The notes beneath the pieces are model-generated. The model saw only the letters and a list, made by a program, of their open reading frames with translations, was not told the DNA's origin and searched no databases. DNA of 37,984 bases from Gemmatimonadota bacterium. GTDB taxonomy: Bacteria; Gemmatimonadota; Gemmatimonadetes; Gemmatimonadales; Gemmatimonadaceae. Shown here piece by piece: positions 23,063 to 32,745 of the stretch; within the stretch, counting starts at the first letter, position 1, and each line of letters begins with the position of its first letter. Position numbers and translations under genes: made by a program. The DNA is taken from contig JAHFCU010000022.1 in NCBI GenBank assembly GCA_023249305.1, forward strand, positions 1-37,984, written 5' to 3'.

Positions 23063-26020
23063 GTGCCTACGTTGACGATCAATGGCCAGTCCGTGCACGT
23101 CGCCGAGGGAAGGACGATCCTCGACGCGGCGCGTGCGGCGTCCGTCGACATCCCGACGCTGTGCTGGTATCCGAAGCTGACGACGGCCGGCAACTGCCGC
23201 ATTTGCCTCGTCTCCGTTGCAGGATCGGCGAAGCTGCTCCCTGCGTGCGCGACGGCCGCCGTCGAGGGGATGTCGATCACGACGGAGTCCGACGCGGCGG
23301 TCGCAAACCGGCGCAGCGTACTCTCGATGCTGCTTGAGCGCTATCCGGGCGAGCAGATCCCCGCGGGCGGCGCGCGCAACGAATTCGAGGCGTTGGTGCG
23401 CCGCTACGAGGTGCCGACCGCGCGGCGCAGCACGCTGACGGCGCGCACCGGCGACGATCGGCATAACGACCCGGCCATTCGACACAGCATGGACACGTGC
23501 ATCCTCTGCACGCGGTGCGTGCGGGCGTGCGAGGACATCCAGGTGGTGGGCGTGCTCGACGTAGCGAAGCGCGGCGAGCACGCGCAGATCATCGTCGGCG
23601 CCGACGGCAACCCTGAACACGCGGGCTGCACGTGGTGCGGCGAGTGCGTGCGCGTCTGCCCGACCGGTGCCATCTACGATCTGCTGCCGTACGCGAAGTT
23701 TCGGCATGTCGCGGCCACGCATCGCGAGGAACGGGTGGTGCGATCGGTGTGCCCTTACTGCGGCGTCGGCTGCCAGGTGAACCTGCATGCGCGCGGCCAC
23801 GATGTGGTGCGGGTCACGAGTCCGTGGATCGAGGAGCCGACGGCCAACGAGGGCTCGCTCTGCGTCAAGGGACGATTCGGCACTGACTTCGTGCTGCATC
23901 GCGATCGTTTGACCATGCCGCTCATTCGCCGCGGATGGACGCGCGACGCGGCAGGGATGTGGACGTTTGATTCATCGCATCCGGAGGCCGTGCCGTTCCC
24001 GCGGCGCGGCGGGCCGTGGGCGAGCGTGCGCGATGAGGGCCCGAGTGCCAAGCGCGGACCGAGGACGAACCCGCTGCGGCGCGGTGCTGTGGAACACAGC
24101 CCGCTTGGCGACCCGCGCGACCGCGTGGCGACGCCCGTCGAGTGGTACGCGCCGTTCCGCGAAGCGACGTGGGAGGAGGCGCTTACACTCACGGCGCAGC
24201 AACTCATGCGGCTGCGCGGCGCGCACGGCCCGGACGCGTTGGCGACGTTTCAGTCGGCTAAGTGCAGCAACGAGGAGAACTACGTCCTCCAGAAGCTGTT
24301 CCGCGCCGGCATTGGCACGAACAACGTGGACCACTGCACGCGCCTCTGCCACTCGTCGTCGGTGAGCGCGATGCAGCGCGCGCTTGCGACGAGCGCGGCG
24401 TCGGGCTCCATGCGCGAGGTGGAGCATGAATCCGACGTGATCTTCATCCTTGGCGCCAACACGACCGAGAGCCATCCGGTCTTCGGCGCAGCGATCAAGC
24501 GCGCCGTGAAGCGCGGCGCCACGCTGATCGTCGCCGACCCGCGCCGCATCGAGCTCGCGGCGCGCGCGCACATCCATCTCCAGATGGTGCCCGGCACGGA
24601 CGTGGCGCTCCTGAACGCGATGCTCCACCACGTGATCGCGATCGGGCTCGCCGACACGGCATTCATCGCCACGCGCACGTATGGCTTCGAGGCGGTGCGC
24701 ACCGCGGTGGAGCCGTACACGCCCGCGATGGCGGAGGGCATCACGGGGGTGCCGGCCACACTCATCCAGCGCGCGGCGGAGCTGTACGCCACGGGGCCGC
24801 GGTCGAGCACGCTGTGGGCGATGGGCCTCACGCAGCACCATACGGGCACCGACATCGTGACGTCGCTGCTCAACCTCATGCTGTCATGCGGGATGATCGG
24901 CGCGTGGGGCAAGGCGATGATCCCGATCCGCGGCCAGAACAACGTGCAAGGTGCCAGCGACATGGGCGCGGTGCCCTTTGCGTACACCGACTATCAGCGC
25001 GTGGACGACCCGGAGGTGCGCGCGATGTACGCAGCCGAGTGGGGCGTGGCTCCGGATACGCTGTCGCTGAAGGTCGGGCGTAAGGTTACGCAGATCGTCG
25101 GTGCCGACTCGCCGGTGCGCGGCATGTACATCATGGGCGAGAACCCGATCATTTCCGACCCCGACGTGTCGCACGCCGAGGAGTGGTTCCGCGGCCTCGA
25201 GTTCCTCGCGGTGCACGACATCTTCCTCACCGAGACGGCACGGTACGCGGACGTTGTGCTGCCGGGCGCGTCGTTCGCGGAGAAGACGGGGACCTTCGCG
25301 AACACCGAGCGGCGCGTGCAGCTCTTCGAACAGGCTGTGCGTCCACCGGGAGAGGCGCGCGAGGATCTTGATATCCTGCTCGACCTCTCGCGCCGCCTCG
25401 GCGTGGCGACGCCGTACACCGACAGCGCCGGTGTGCACGAGGAGATATCGCGCGTGACGCCAACGCTCCGCGGCGTCTCGCACGCTCGGCTCCGCGAGCA
25501 TCGCGCGGGCCTGCAGTATCCCGTGCCGCACGACACGCACATGGGCACCCACTTCCTGTTCGCCGACCGCTTCCCGACGGCTGACGGCCGCGCGACCATG
25601 GTGCCCGTGACGTACCTGCCGTCCGCCGAGCTGCCTGACGCCGAGTATCCCTACTTCCTCAACACCGGACGCCAGATGTATCACTGGCACACGGGAACGA
25701 TGACGCGGCGTTCCACTGTGCTTGACGCACGCGAGAGCGCGCCGACCGTCGAGCTGAACCCGGCGGACGCGGTAGCACTCGGCGTGCATGATGGCGATGA
25801 AGTGCTGGTGACGTCGCGGCGCGCACAGATCCGCATCGCCGTGCGGCTGAGCGAACGCGTCGCGCACCATATGGTTTTCGTTCCGATGCACTACCGAGAA
25901 GCGGCGGCGAACCTTCTGACGAATCCGGCGCTCGACCCGCACGCCCATATCCCCGAGTTCAAGGTATGCGCGGTGCGCGTCGAGCCGGCGATGGCGGGCG
26001 CAACCGCCGCGAGGGTGTGA
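23063..26020 (+). CDS. fdhA: Molybdopterin formate dehydrogenase, alpha-type single chain
   Basis: 985 aa from GTG 23063. Residues 1-80 are a 2Fe-2S domain (LCWYPKL, GNCRICLVS, PACAT). Residues about 145-220 hold two 4Fe-4S clusters (CILCTRCVRACED, CTWCGECVRVCPTGA). Next comes the molybdopterin-oxidoreductase cluster VCPYCGVGCQV. The Mo/W ligand is Cys429 in NVDHCTRLCHSSSV, so no selenocysteine is used. The C-terminal molybdopterin-dinucleotide domain (TGRQMYHWHTGTMTRR) is complete. The reaction is formate to CO2 with electrons passed through the clusters; the NAD+-reducing partner subunits and fdhD are not in the window. An unusual Pro/Arg-rich insertion of about 65 residues lies at about 297-364. 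It is tightly linked (2 bp) to an SDR gene. Confidence 0.9.
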   Translation: MPTLTINGQSVHVAEGRTILDAARAASVDIPTLCWYPKLTTAGNCRICLVSVAGSAKLLPACATAAVEGMSITTESDAAVANRRSVLSMLLERYPGEQIPAGGARNEFEALVRRYEVPTARRSTLTARTGDDRHNDPAIRHSMDTCILCTRCVRACEDIQVVGVLDVAKRGEHAQIIVGADGNPEHAGCTWCGECVRVCPTGAIYDLLPYAKFRHVAATHREERVVRSVCPYCGVGCQVNLHARGHDVVRVTSPWIEEPTANEGSLCVKGRFGTDFVLHRDRLTMPLIRRGWTRDAAGMWTFDSSHPEAVPFPRRGGPWASVRDEGPSAKRGPRTNPLRRGAVEHSPLGDPRDRVATPVEWYAPFREATWEEALTLTAQQLMRLRGAHGPDALATFQSAKCSNEENYVLQKLFRAGIGTNNVDHCTRLCHSSSVSAMQRALATSAASGSMREVEHESDVIFILGANTTESHPVFGAAIKRAVKRGATLIVADPRRIELAARAHIHLQMVPGTDVALLNAMLHHVIAIGLADTAFIATRTYGFEAVRTAVEPYTPAMAEGITGVPATLIQRAAELYATGPRSSTLWAMGLTQHHTGTDIVTSLLNLMLSCGMIGAWGKAMIPIRGQNNVQGASDMGAVPFAYTDYQRVDDPEVRAMYAAEWGVAPDTLSLKVGRKVTQIVGADSPVRGMYIMGENPIISDPDVSHAEEWFRGLEFLAVHDIFLTETARYADVVLPGASFAEKTGTFANTERRVQLFEQAVRPPGEAREDLDILLDLSRRLGVATPYTDSAGVHEEISRVTPTLRGVSHARLREHRAGLQYPVPHDTHMGTHFLFADRFPTADGRATMVPVTYLPSAELPDAEYPYFLNTGRQMYHWHTGTMTRRSTVLDARESAPTVELNPADAVALGVHDGDEVLVTSRRAQIRIAVRLSERVAHHMVFVPMHYREAAANLLTNPALDPHAHIPEFKVCAVRVEPAMAGATAARV

Positions 26021-26022
26021 CG

Positions 26023-26814
26023 ATGGACTTCGGATTGCGCGGGAAGGTGGCGCTCGTCGGTGGCGCGTCGGCCGGACTGGGGCGCGCCATCGCCGAGGAG
26101 CTGGCCGCTGAAGGATGTGACGTCGCGCTCGTGGCGCGTCGCCGCGATGTGCTTCAGCAAGTCGCTGACGACCTCGCGGCGCGTTACGGCGTGCGCACGT
26201 TGGCGATCGCGGCTGACCTCGCCGCGCCGGAGGCGCCCGCGGCGTGCGTACAGGAGGCAGAGGCGGCGTTTGGGCGCGTGGACATTCTTGTCGCCAACGC
26301 GGGCGGGCCGCCGGCGACGAAGGTGGTCGACGCGACCACGGCGCAGTTCGAGCGCGCCCTACGGCTGAACCTGGTGGCCTCCATCGAACTCGCGCAGGCC
26401 GTGCTGCCCGGTATGCGCGCGCGCCGCTGGGGACGCGTGATCTTCATGACCTCGTTTGCGGCGAAGCAGCCGCAGCCTGACCTGCTGCTCTCGAACACCG
26501 CGCGCGCCGGCCTGCTCGGCTTCGCAAAATCCATGGCGAACGAAGTGGCTGCTGACGGCGTGCTGGTGAATACAGTGCTGCCCGGGCACTTCGACACGGC
26601 CCGCGCCGCAGAGCTCGCGCGCATGCGCGCGGAACGCGACGGCAAGACGATAGAAGAACTGCTCGAGCGTCGTGCCGCCAACGTGCCACTCAAGCGCGTG
26701 GGCGAGCCGCGCGAGCTGGCCGCGGTGGTGGCTTTTCTCGCATCCGAGCGTGCGAGTTTTCTCACCGGGACGGCTACGCAAGTGGACGGCGGGCAGACCG
26801 CATCGCTGCTGTAG
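26023..26814 (+). CDS. Short-chain dehydrogenase/reductase with atypical active site
   Basis: 263 aa. The Rossmann start is GKVALVGGASAGLGRAIAEE (TGxxxGxG type), with DLAAPEA, ILVANAGGPP (NAG motif) and the C-terminal FLASERASFLTGTATQVDGG typical of SDRs. However, the canonical active-site Tyr-x-x-x-Lys is absent: after SFAAKQPQPDLLLSN comes TARAGLLGFAKSM, giving LSNTARA in place of YxxxK. This matches an SDR subgroup annotated as 3-oxoacyl-ACP-reductase-like, in which the Tyr and Lys are replaced. The start is 2 bp after fdhA, so co-transcription is likely. The substrate is unknown; a C-C bond or oxo-acid function is conceivable. Confidence 0.8.
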   Translation: MDFGLRGKVALVGGASAGLGRAIAEELAAEGCDVALVARRRDVLQQVADDLAARYGVRTLAIAADLAAPEAPAACVQEAEAAFGRVDILVANAGGPPATKVVDATTAQFERALRLNLVASIELAQAVLPGMRARRWGRVIFMTSFAAKQPQPDLLLSNTARAGLLGFAKSMANEVAADGVLVNTVLPGHFDTARAAELARMRAERDGKTIEELLERRAANVPLKRVGEPRELAAVVAFLASERASFLTGTATQVDGGQTASLL

Positions 26815-26867
26815 AAGTTGCCGGTGCATGGCGGTTCGCGCGCCACACCCAAGCCACGATTGGCCGG

Positions 26868-29348
26868 CTACTGCGTGGCGCTGAGCAGGGCGCGGATCTT
26901 GGCTACGAGCCGCTCGGGCGTGAACGGCTTCTGCAGGAAGTTCACGCCCTCGTCGAGTACGCCGTGATGTGACACCGCATCTTCGGTGTAACCGGAAACG
27001 AAGAGGACAATGAGGTGCGGCACGCGTGCGCGCAGCCGGTCGGCAAGATCGCGGCCGTGCATGCCCGGGAGGACCACGTCGGTGACGAGGATCGCAGCGC
27101 GACGCAGCGTGGCATCGGCGGCGGCGAGCGCTGTTTCACCATCCTCATACGCGTCGACCGAGAAGCCGGCGTGCTCGAGGATGCGCCGCGCGAGCGGACG
27201 GAGCGCCGCGTCGTCCTCCACGAGAATGATGTGCTCGTGGTCTTGCCTCGCTGACGGCGCGGGCGCCTCGGCGGACACCGCGCTTGACGCGGGCGCCTCG
27301 TCGCGGGGAAGCAGGAGGCGCAGCGTCGTGCCGACGCCAATGGCGCTCTCGGCGCTGATGGCGCCGCCAAACTGCTGCACGATGCCGTCCACCGTCGCGA
27401 GGCCAAGGCCAGTCCCCTGCCCCTGCAGCTTCGTGGTGTAAAAGGGCTCGAAGACGCGCTCAAGCACTTCGGGGGCCATGCCTGCACCTGTGTCCGCCAC
27501 CGCGATGGCGACGTACTCGCCCGGCGCCAGGTCACGCACATTCTCGTGGCCGGCGCCCACCGTCGTGTTCTCGCACTCGATGAGCAGCCGGCCGCCAGAC
27601 GGCATGGCGTCGCGGGCGTTCACGGCGAGGTTCATGATCACTTGCTCGAGCTGTCCCGGGTCGGCGCGTACGGGCCACAACTCGCCGTGCGCCTCGACTG
27701 TCAGGTCGATGCCTTCGCCGATGACACGCCGCAGGAGACCTGTGAGCCCGTTGAGCAACTCAAGCACATGCACTTGGCGCGGCTCGATCATCTGGCGACG
27801 CGCGTACGCTAGTAGCTGCCGCGTCAGGTTCGCGGCCCGGTCGCCCGCCTTGCGAATCTCATCGAGGTCACGGCGGCCTGGATGCGCCGGCGGGATGGAA
27901 TCCGCGAGGAGTTGTGCGTAGCCCTGAATGCCCATCACGATGTTATTGAAATCATGCGCCACGCCCCCGGCGAGCCGACCGACTGTCTCGAGCCGCCGCG
28001 CGCGCGACTCGGCCTCTTGCCGTTCACGCAAGTCAGCGACATCGCGCACCGACATGTACGCTCCGACGACGCGACCAGCCGGGTCGCTCAACGGTGCAAG
28101 CGACATTTCGTACGTGCTCGTCGAGCCATCCTGCCGCGACACCGACCACGGGGCGGCAATTGACTCGCCGTTGAGCGCGCGGCGCCACCATTCAACAGTG
28201 GCGGCCGCCTGTTCACCGGCAAACGCGGCGAGCGCCTCGACGTGGAGCCCTATGACATCTGCCTGATTGTAGAAAGCGGAGAACTCCTCCATCCAGCGCC
28301 TGTTTGCGAGCACCACGCGGCCATTGCGATCAACCGCGGCCAGCATTTCGGGCGTGCCGTCGAAGAACGACCGCAGGCGGGCGGCCGCCTCCTCCGTGTC
28401 GTTGAGGGCGTGTCGCAAGTTGGCGCGCATCGCGCGCTGCTGCCGGGTGAGTACGCCCAGCGTGAGCGCTGATCCGGCGAGCAGCCCGACAAAACCCTGA
28501 GCAATCAACTGCCGCGCGAACTCGCTCAGGCCGAGGGCGGCGATGGGGCCGAGCCCGAGCTCGGTGAGCAGGCCGATCAGGATCGAGAGCAGCACCGACG
28601 CCGTGGCCGCGCCGACGACGGAGAAGGTCAGTGCGGCCCAGATGAGCGGCGGAAACAGCAGGAACGTCAGCGCCACCAGCGGCGAATTGTGCGCGACCTC
28701 GCGACCGAACAGCAGCGTCACTCCGCCGACCAGCGTCACGAGGAGGGCCAGCGCGTGCCATTGGCGGCCACGGAGCCGCACCTCGCGGATGTCGCGTGCC
28801 GCGAGCACGAGCGGAGTGAGCACGATGAAGGCCACGAAGTCGGCCTGCATCCACGTCAGCTCCGCGGTGGCGTACGACTCGTCGGGGAAGTAGTGAACCT
28901 CGGCAATCGCCGCCAGGACTCCTGCGGCGAAGGTGGCGGCGGCCGACGCGAGCAGGAAGGCGCGCAGTTCGCCGAGCGTGTCGAGCCCAAGGTCACGCTT
29001 GTGGTTCAATCGGATCGCGATGACAGCGGCGGCACATGATTCGAGCGATGCGGCGGCCGAATATGCAAGGTGCAGCGGCAGTGACTTGAAGGTGCCGAGA
29101 CCCTGTTCGAGGGCCAGTTCGATGACAAACTGTGCCAACGCAATAGGTAGACGCTGGCGCGGTGCGGCACGCAGTTGGAGCGCAAACGAGATGCCCACGG
29201 GCAACCAGACCGGCATGACCGCCGACACCGACTTCCGGAGCACTACGAACGACAGCACGCCGACAAGCGCATACACCCCGAACCACGCGACGATGGCGCG
29301 GGAGGTAAGCGGCGGCGCGGCGATCCTGACCGGCTGAGAAGCGCGCAT
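26868..29348 (-). CDS. Hybrid sensor histidine kinase (MASE1-PAS-HisKA-HATPase-REC)
   Basis: 826 aa. The N-terminal part (about 15-310) is a multi-pass membrane sensor of MASE1 type with about eight hydrophobic helices. A PAS domain follows (about 325-445: FFDGTPEMLAAVDRNGRVVL). The HisKA domain has H465 in GGVAHDFNNIVMGIQGYAQL. The HATPase has N-box MNLAVNARDAMPSGG, G1 VADTGAGMAPEV, F-box FEPFYTTK and G2 GTGLGLATVDGIV. The C-terminal receiver (about 700-822) has the phospho-acceptor D757 in LVTDVVLPGMHG and K in FLQKPFTPE. Signals sensed by MASE1 are unknown. It is convergent with the SDR gene and divergent from tdh. No separate response regulator is adjacent. Confidence 0.93.
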   Translation of the reverse strand: MRASQPVRIAAPPLTSRAIVAWFGVYALVGVLSFVVLRKSVSAVMPVWLPVGISFALQLRAAPRQRLPIALAQFVIELALEQGLGTFKSLPLHLAYSAAASLESCAAAVIAIRLNHKRDLGLDTLGELRAFLLASAAATFAAGVLAAIAEVHYFPDESYATAELTWMQADFVAFIVLTPLVLAARDIREVRLRGRQWHALALLVTLVGGVTLLFGREVAHNSPLVALTFLLFPPLIWAALTFSVVGAATASVLLSILIGLLTELGLGPIAALGLSEFARQLIAQGFVGLLAGSALTLGVLTRQQRAMRANLRHALNDTEEAAARLRSFFDGTPEMLAAVDRNGRVVLANRRWMEEFSAFYNQADVIGLHVEALAAFAGEQAAATVEWWRRALNGESIAAPWSVSRQDGSTSTYEMSLAPLSDPAGRVVGAYMSVRDVADLRERQEAESRARRLETVGRLAGGVAHDFNNIVMGIQGYAQLLADSIPPAHPGRRDLDEIRKAGDRAANLTRQLLAYARRQMIEPRQVHVLELLNGLTGLLRRVIGEGIDLTVEAHGELWPVRADPGQLEQVIMNLAVNARDAMPSGGRLLIECENTTVGAGHENVRDLAPGEYVAIAVADTGAGMAPEVLERVFEPFYTTKLQGQGTGLGLATVDGIVQQFGGAISAESAIGVGTTLRLLLPRDEAPASSAVSAEAPAPSARQDHEHIILVEDDAALRPLARRILEHAGFSVDAYEDGETALAAADATLRRAAILVTDVVLPGMHGRDLADRLRARVPHLIVLFVSGYTEDAVSHHGVLDEGVNFLQKPFTPERLVAKIRALLSATQ

Positions 29349-29581
29349 GCTCGGGAAATTCGGTCTGACGCAGAGAACTGGCGGGGCAATCGCCGGTTGC
29401 GTCCGTCAATGTCGCCTTCGCCGGCGCCGGACGCCAGCATGCGCTCCTCGCACTGCATTGCCCTTCCTTCAGACGGCGTGGAGCGCGACGTTTCAGTGTC
29501 CGGCGTTCGTGAGAATGCCGGCTGCCGAGCGCCGGCGGCCTGATCCCGGCGGCGATCACCCCGTTTCCGGAGCTCTCGCGC
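29349..29581. promoter_or_regulatory. Divergent promoter gap between the kinase gene and tdh
   Basis: 233 bp hold no gene. A short GCCGGC / GCCGGC hairpin (29517-29536) lies in the leader of tdh, 45 bp before its start. No recognisable riboswitch is seen. Confidence 0.4.
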
Positions 29582-30607
29582 GTGAAAGCGCTCGTTAAGG
29601 AATCCCCCGCGGCGGGATTCGTTCTGAAGGACGTCCCGGTTCCCACGATCCGTGACAATGAAGTCTTGATCAAGGTTGCCCGTGCCGGTGTCTGCGGTAC
29701 GGATGTGCATATCCACGAGTGGGACGACTGGGCGCGAGGACGTTGCAAGCCGCCGTTTGTTGTCGGCCATGAATTCGCCGGAACGGTGGTGGGCGTTGGC
29801 AAGCTTGTCACCGACGTGCATCTCAACGACCGCGTGACGGCCGAGGGGCACATCGTCTGCGGACGCTGCCACCTTTGCCGCACGGGCAACTCGCACGTCT
29901 GTCCCAACACGCGCATCATCGGCGTGGATCGCGACGGCTGCTTCGCCGAGTACATCGCGATGCCGGCGGGAAACGTCTGGCACCTTGATGACAACATCCC
30001 GTTTGAGATCGGCGGCATCCACGATCCGATGGGCAACGCATTTCACACCGCGCTGACGGCAGAGATTCCCGGAAACACGGTGCTCATCACCGGGTGCGGC
30101 CCGATTGGGATCTTCGCCGTCGGGATCTGCGTGGCCGCAGGCGCGAGCTGCGTCATTGCGAGCGACGTAAACCCGCGCCGCCTCGAGCTCGCCCGCGCGA
30201 TGGGTGCGCACCACGCCGTTCGTCCCGAGCAGGTGGAGGAGACGGTGCGCACGGAGACGGACGGTCTCGGCGTGGACGTGGTGCTCGAGATGGCAGGCGT
30301 GCCCGCGGCGGTGCACCAGGCATTCAAGGAAGTGCGCGTAGGCGGCCGCGTGCAGATGCTCGGCATCCCGGCCAAGCCGATGGAGATCAACCTCGCGACC
30401 GAGATCATCTTCAAGGGCCTCACCGTGTACGGGGTCATCGGCCGCCGGATGTACGACACGTGGATCCAGATGTCGCAGTTCCTCCGCTCGGGCAAGTTCG
30501 ACCCGACGCCGGTGATCACGCATCGGTTCCCGCTCGAGCAGCACGCCGAGGTGATTGCGGTGATCAAGAGTGGCGAGGCGGGGAAGGTGGTTTTCGAGAT
30601 TTCCTGA
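29582..30607 (+). CDS. tdh: L-threonine 3-dehydrogenase
   Basis: A 341-aa zinc-dependent alcohol dehydrogenase, the same length as E. coli Tdh, from GTG 29582. The catalytic zinc cysteine is C38 with T40 and H43 (GVCGTDVHIHEW), and GHEFAGTVVGVG follows. The structural zinc uses four cysteines in CGRCHLCRTGNSHVCPN. The Rossmann motif is ITGCGPIGIFAVGICVAAG. It oxidises L-threonine with NAD+ to 2-amino-3-ketobutyrate, which the next enzyme, Kbl, cleaves. It starts the tdh-kbl operon; kbl begins 100 bp downstream. Confidence 0.96.
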   Translation: MKALVKESPAAGFVLKDVPVPTIRDNEVLIKVARAGVCGTDVHIHEWDDWARGRCKPPFVVGHEFAGTVVGVGKLVTDVHLNDRVTAEGHIVCGRCHLCRTGNSHVCPNTRIIGVDRDGCFAEYIAMPAGNVWHLDDNIPFEIGGIHDPMGNAFHTALTAEIPGNTVLITGCGPIGIFAVGICVAAGASCVIASDVNPRRLELARAMGAHHAVRPEQVEETVRTETDGLGVDVVLEMAGVPAAVHQAFKEVRVGGRVQMLGIPAKPMEINLATEIIFKGLTVYGVIGRRMYDTWIQMSQFLRSGKFDPTPVITHRFPLEQHAEVIAVIKSGEAGKVVFEIS

Positions 30608-30707
30608 CGCCGGAGGCGTCCGGAGATTTCGAAGGCAGAAAACACCAGAAGGCAACGGAAGTCGACTTAGAACAACAGACACCGCCGGTACGCCGGCTGA
30701 GCATACC

Positions 30708-31934
30708 ATGTCACTGAACGCGGCATTCAATGCGTCCATGGAAGGCGCCATTTCCCAGTTGAAGGCGGACGGCGTGTACAAGCGGCTCAACTACCTTGTC
30801 TCCCCGCAGGCAGCGCACGTCCGGATGGAAGGGCGCGGCGAGGTCCTGATCCTGTCTTCCAACAACTACCTCGGACTCTGCGATGAGCCATCGGTCGTGC
30901 AAGCCGGATTGGAAGGACTGCACACGTATGGCGCCGGCACGGGAAGTGTGCGGTTCATCTGCGGCACGTTTGCCGTGCACCGTGAACTCGAGACCGCGCT
31001 GGCACGGTTCGTCGGCACGCCGTCTGCACTCTCGTACGTCAGCTGCTGGAATGCCAACGAGGGGTTGACCGCAATGATCGCTGAGGAGGGCGACTTTGTG
31101 GTGAGCGACGCGCTGAACCACGCGTCGATTATTGACTCTGTTCGGCTGGCGAAGGCGATCACGAAGTGCACGACCGCCGTGTACAAGCACGGCGACCTCG
31201 ACGACCTGCGCGAGAAGCTGACGACTAACAAGGGTGCGCGCCGGCGCATCGTGTGGACGGACGGCGTCTTCTCGATGGAAGGGAGCATCGCCAAGCTGCC
31301 CGACATCCTGCAGATCGCCCGCGAGCACGATGCCATCGTCGTGGTGGATGACTCGCACGCCACTGGAGTACTCGGCGCGACGGGGCACGGCACGGCCGAG
31401 CATTACGGCGTGCTCGGCGAGGTGGACATCATCACGTCGACGCTCGGCAAGGCACTGGGCGGCGCGGCGGGCGGGTTTGTCGCGGGGAGCGCGGCGCTGT
31501 GCGACATGCTGACACAGCGGTCGCGGCCGCAGTTGTTCTCGAATGCGCTGCCACCCACGGTAGCGGCCAGCGCCCTGGCCTCGGTGCAGTTCGTCGAGGC
31601 GCATCCGGAGCGCGTCCAGCGGCTGCGCGAGAACGCCCAGTACTTCCGGCAGGCGATCATCGAGGCCGGGTTCAACCCGCTCCCGGGCGACACGCCGATC
31701 GTGCCGATCATCATTGGCGAGACGGCGCACGCCATCCGGATGAGCGAACTGCTGCTGGAGGAAGGGATCTTCGTCACGGGATTCGGCTTTCCCGTGGTGC
31801 CGCAGGGGACGGCGCGGCTGCGCTGCCAGATTTCGGCGTCGCACACGAAGGACGACCTAGACCATGCCGTGCGCGCAATTGCGGGTGTGGCACGCCGGGT
31901 GGGGCTTTCGAAGCAACCGCCCCCGAGTCCGTGA
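30708..31934 (+). CDS. kbl: 2-amino-3-ketobutyrate CoA ligase (glycine C-acetyltransferase)
   Basis: A 408-aa alpha-oxoamine synthase of PLP fold type I. Signatures are SNNYLGLCDEP, GAGTGSVRFICGTFAVHREL, SYVSCWNANEG, DALNHASIIDSVRL, VVDDSHATGVLG and the PLP lysine in TSTLGKALGGAAGG. It splits 2-amino-3-ketobutyrate with CoA into glycine and acetyl-CoA, completing threonine breakdown with Tdh. The start at ATG 30708 is the only one that matches the family N-terminus (AAFNASMEGAISQLKADG). The closely related biotin synthase BioF is less likely because of the tdh neighbour. Confidence 0.95.
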   Translation: MSLNAAFNASMEGAISQLKADGVYKRLNYLVSPQAAHVRMEGRGEVLILSSNNYLGLCDEPSVVQAGLEGLHTYGAGTGSVRFICGTFAVHRELETALARFVGTPSALSYVSCWNANEGLTAMIAEEGDFVVSDALNHASIIDSVRLAKAITKCTTAVYKHGDLDDLREKLTTNKGARRRIVWTDGVFSMEGSIAKLPDILQIAREHDAIVVVDDSHATGVLGATGHGTAEHYGVLGEVDIITSTLGKALGGAAGGFVAGSAALCDMLTQRSRPQLFSNALPPTVAASALASVQFVEAHPERVQRLRENAQYFRQAIIEAGFNPLPGDTPIVPIIIGETAHAIRMSELLLEEGIFVTGFGFPVVPQGTARLRCQISASHTKDDLDHAVRAIAGVARRVGLSKQPPPSP

Positions 31935-32054
31935 CCATGGGGCGGCACGCATCGTCTTCATCCGGTACTACTGGCTGCGCCGGTCACCGAGCGGCAAGTT
32001 TTGTCGCGTCGGTGTGCGGGTGGGCCGGCGATCCTCCTATTCGAGGGGTCTAGC

Positions 32055-32717
32055 ATGCGTACGATCTCACGCCTTGGCCGCGCGCTCACGCTGGCGGCGC
32101 TTCTGCCGGCCGCCGCAGCGGCACAGCAGGCCGGTGCGCCGATCGAGAACTCATGGTTCTGGGGACTGGGGGGCGGACGGCTGTCGTTCCCCACGTACTT
32201 CCACCGCGTTGACGCGCCAATGATCTCGGCCGACTGGCTGATCACGCGCGACCGGTGGGCCCTGCAAGTGTACGGGTCGCAGGCCTACTTCACCGACTCG
32301 TCCACGGTCACGGACCCCAACTCGTCGGGACTGCGCAAGGTGAAGATGACCGACCTGCGCCGTATCGGCTTCCAGGGAATCCTGTTCCTGCCCAACTGGA
32401 CCTGGTTCCGGCCGTATGCGGGCGTTGGTTATTCGTTCAACTACGTGAAGCAAGCGGAGCCGATCGGCACGCAGTTCAATAGCGCGGCCGCCCGCGATTC
32501 CGCCGTTTCCCGCGTGAATGACGCCCGCGCGATGGCGAAGGCGACCTTCAGCGGCGGCTTCATGATCACGTGGAAGCATTTCGCGCCGTACGCGCAGTAC
32601 ACGTTCATGCCGACCAAGGGGACAGGCGACTGGCTCGTGAACGGCAACGGCTCGACCGCCTTCTGGGAGGCCGGACTGCGGTACAACTTCGGGTCGGCCA
32701 TGGAGAAGATGCGATAG
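32055..32717 (+). CDS. Outer-membrane beta-barrel protein, lineage-specific
   Basis: 220 aa. A signal peptide (RLGRALTLAALLPAAAAAQQ) is followed by alternating aromatic beta strands (SWFWGLGGGRLSFPTYFHRV, WALQVYGSQAYF, WFRPYAGVGYSF, FAPYAQYTF) and a final strand AFWEAGLRYNFGSAMEKMR. The aromatic C-terminal strand and repeated glycine/aromatic pattern fit a small outer-membrane barrel of about 8 strands. The start is supported by GAGGGG seven bases upstream of ATG 32055. A strong terminator follows. The protein has no recognised family name; a porin, assembly or adhesion role is open. Confidence 0.65.
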   Translation: MRTISRLGRALTLAALLPAAAAAQQAGAPIENSWFWGLGGGRLSFPTYFHRVDAPMISADWLITRDRWALQVYGSQAYFTDSSTVTDPNSSGLRKVKMTDLRRIGFQGILFLPNWTWFRPYAGVGYSFNYVKQAEPIGTQFNSAAARDSAVSRVNDARAMAKATFSGGFMITWKHFAPYAQYTFMPTKGTGDWLVNGNGSTAFWEAGLRYNFGSAMEKMR

Positions 32718-32745
32718 AACGACAGAGGGTAGACGGTAGATGGTT

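Noticed and set aside
24320-24360. Selenocysteine in formate dehydrogenase
   Set aside because: The codon at the metal-ligand position is TGC (Cys), and no in-frame TGA is present.
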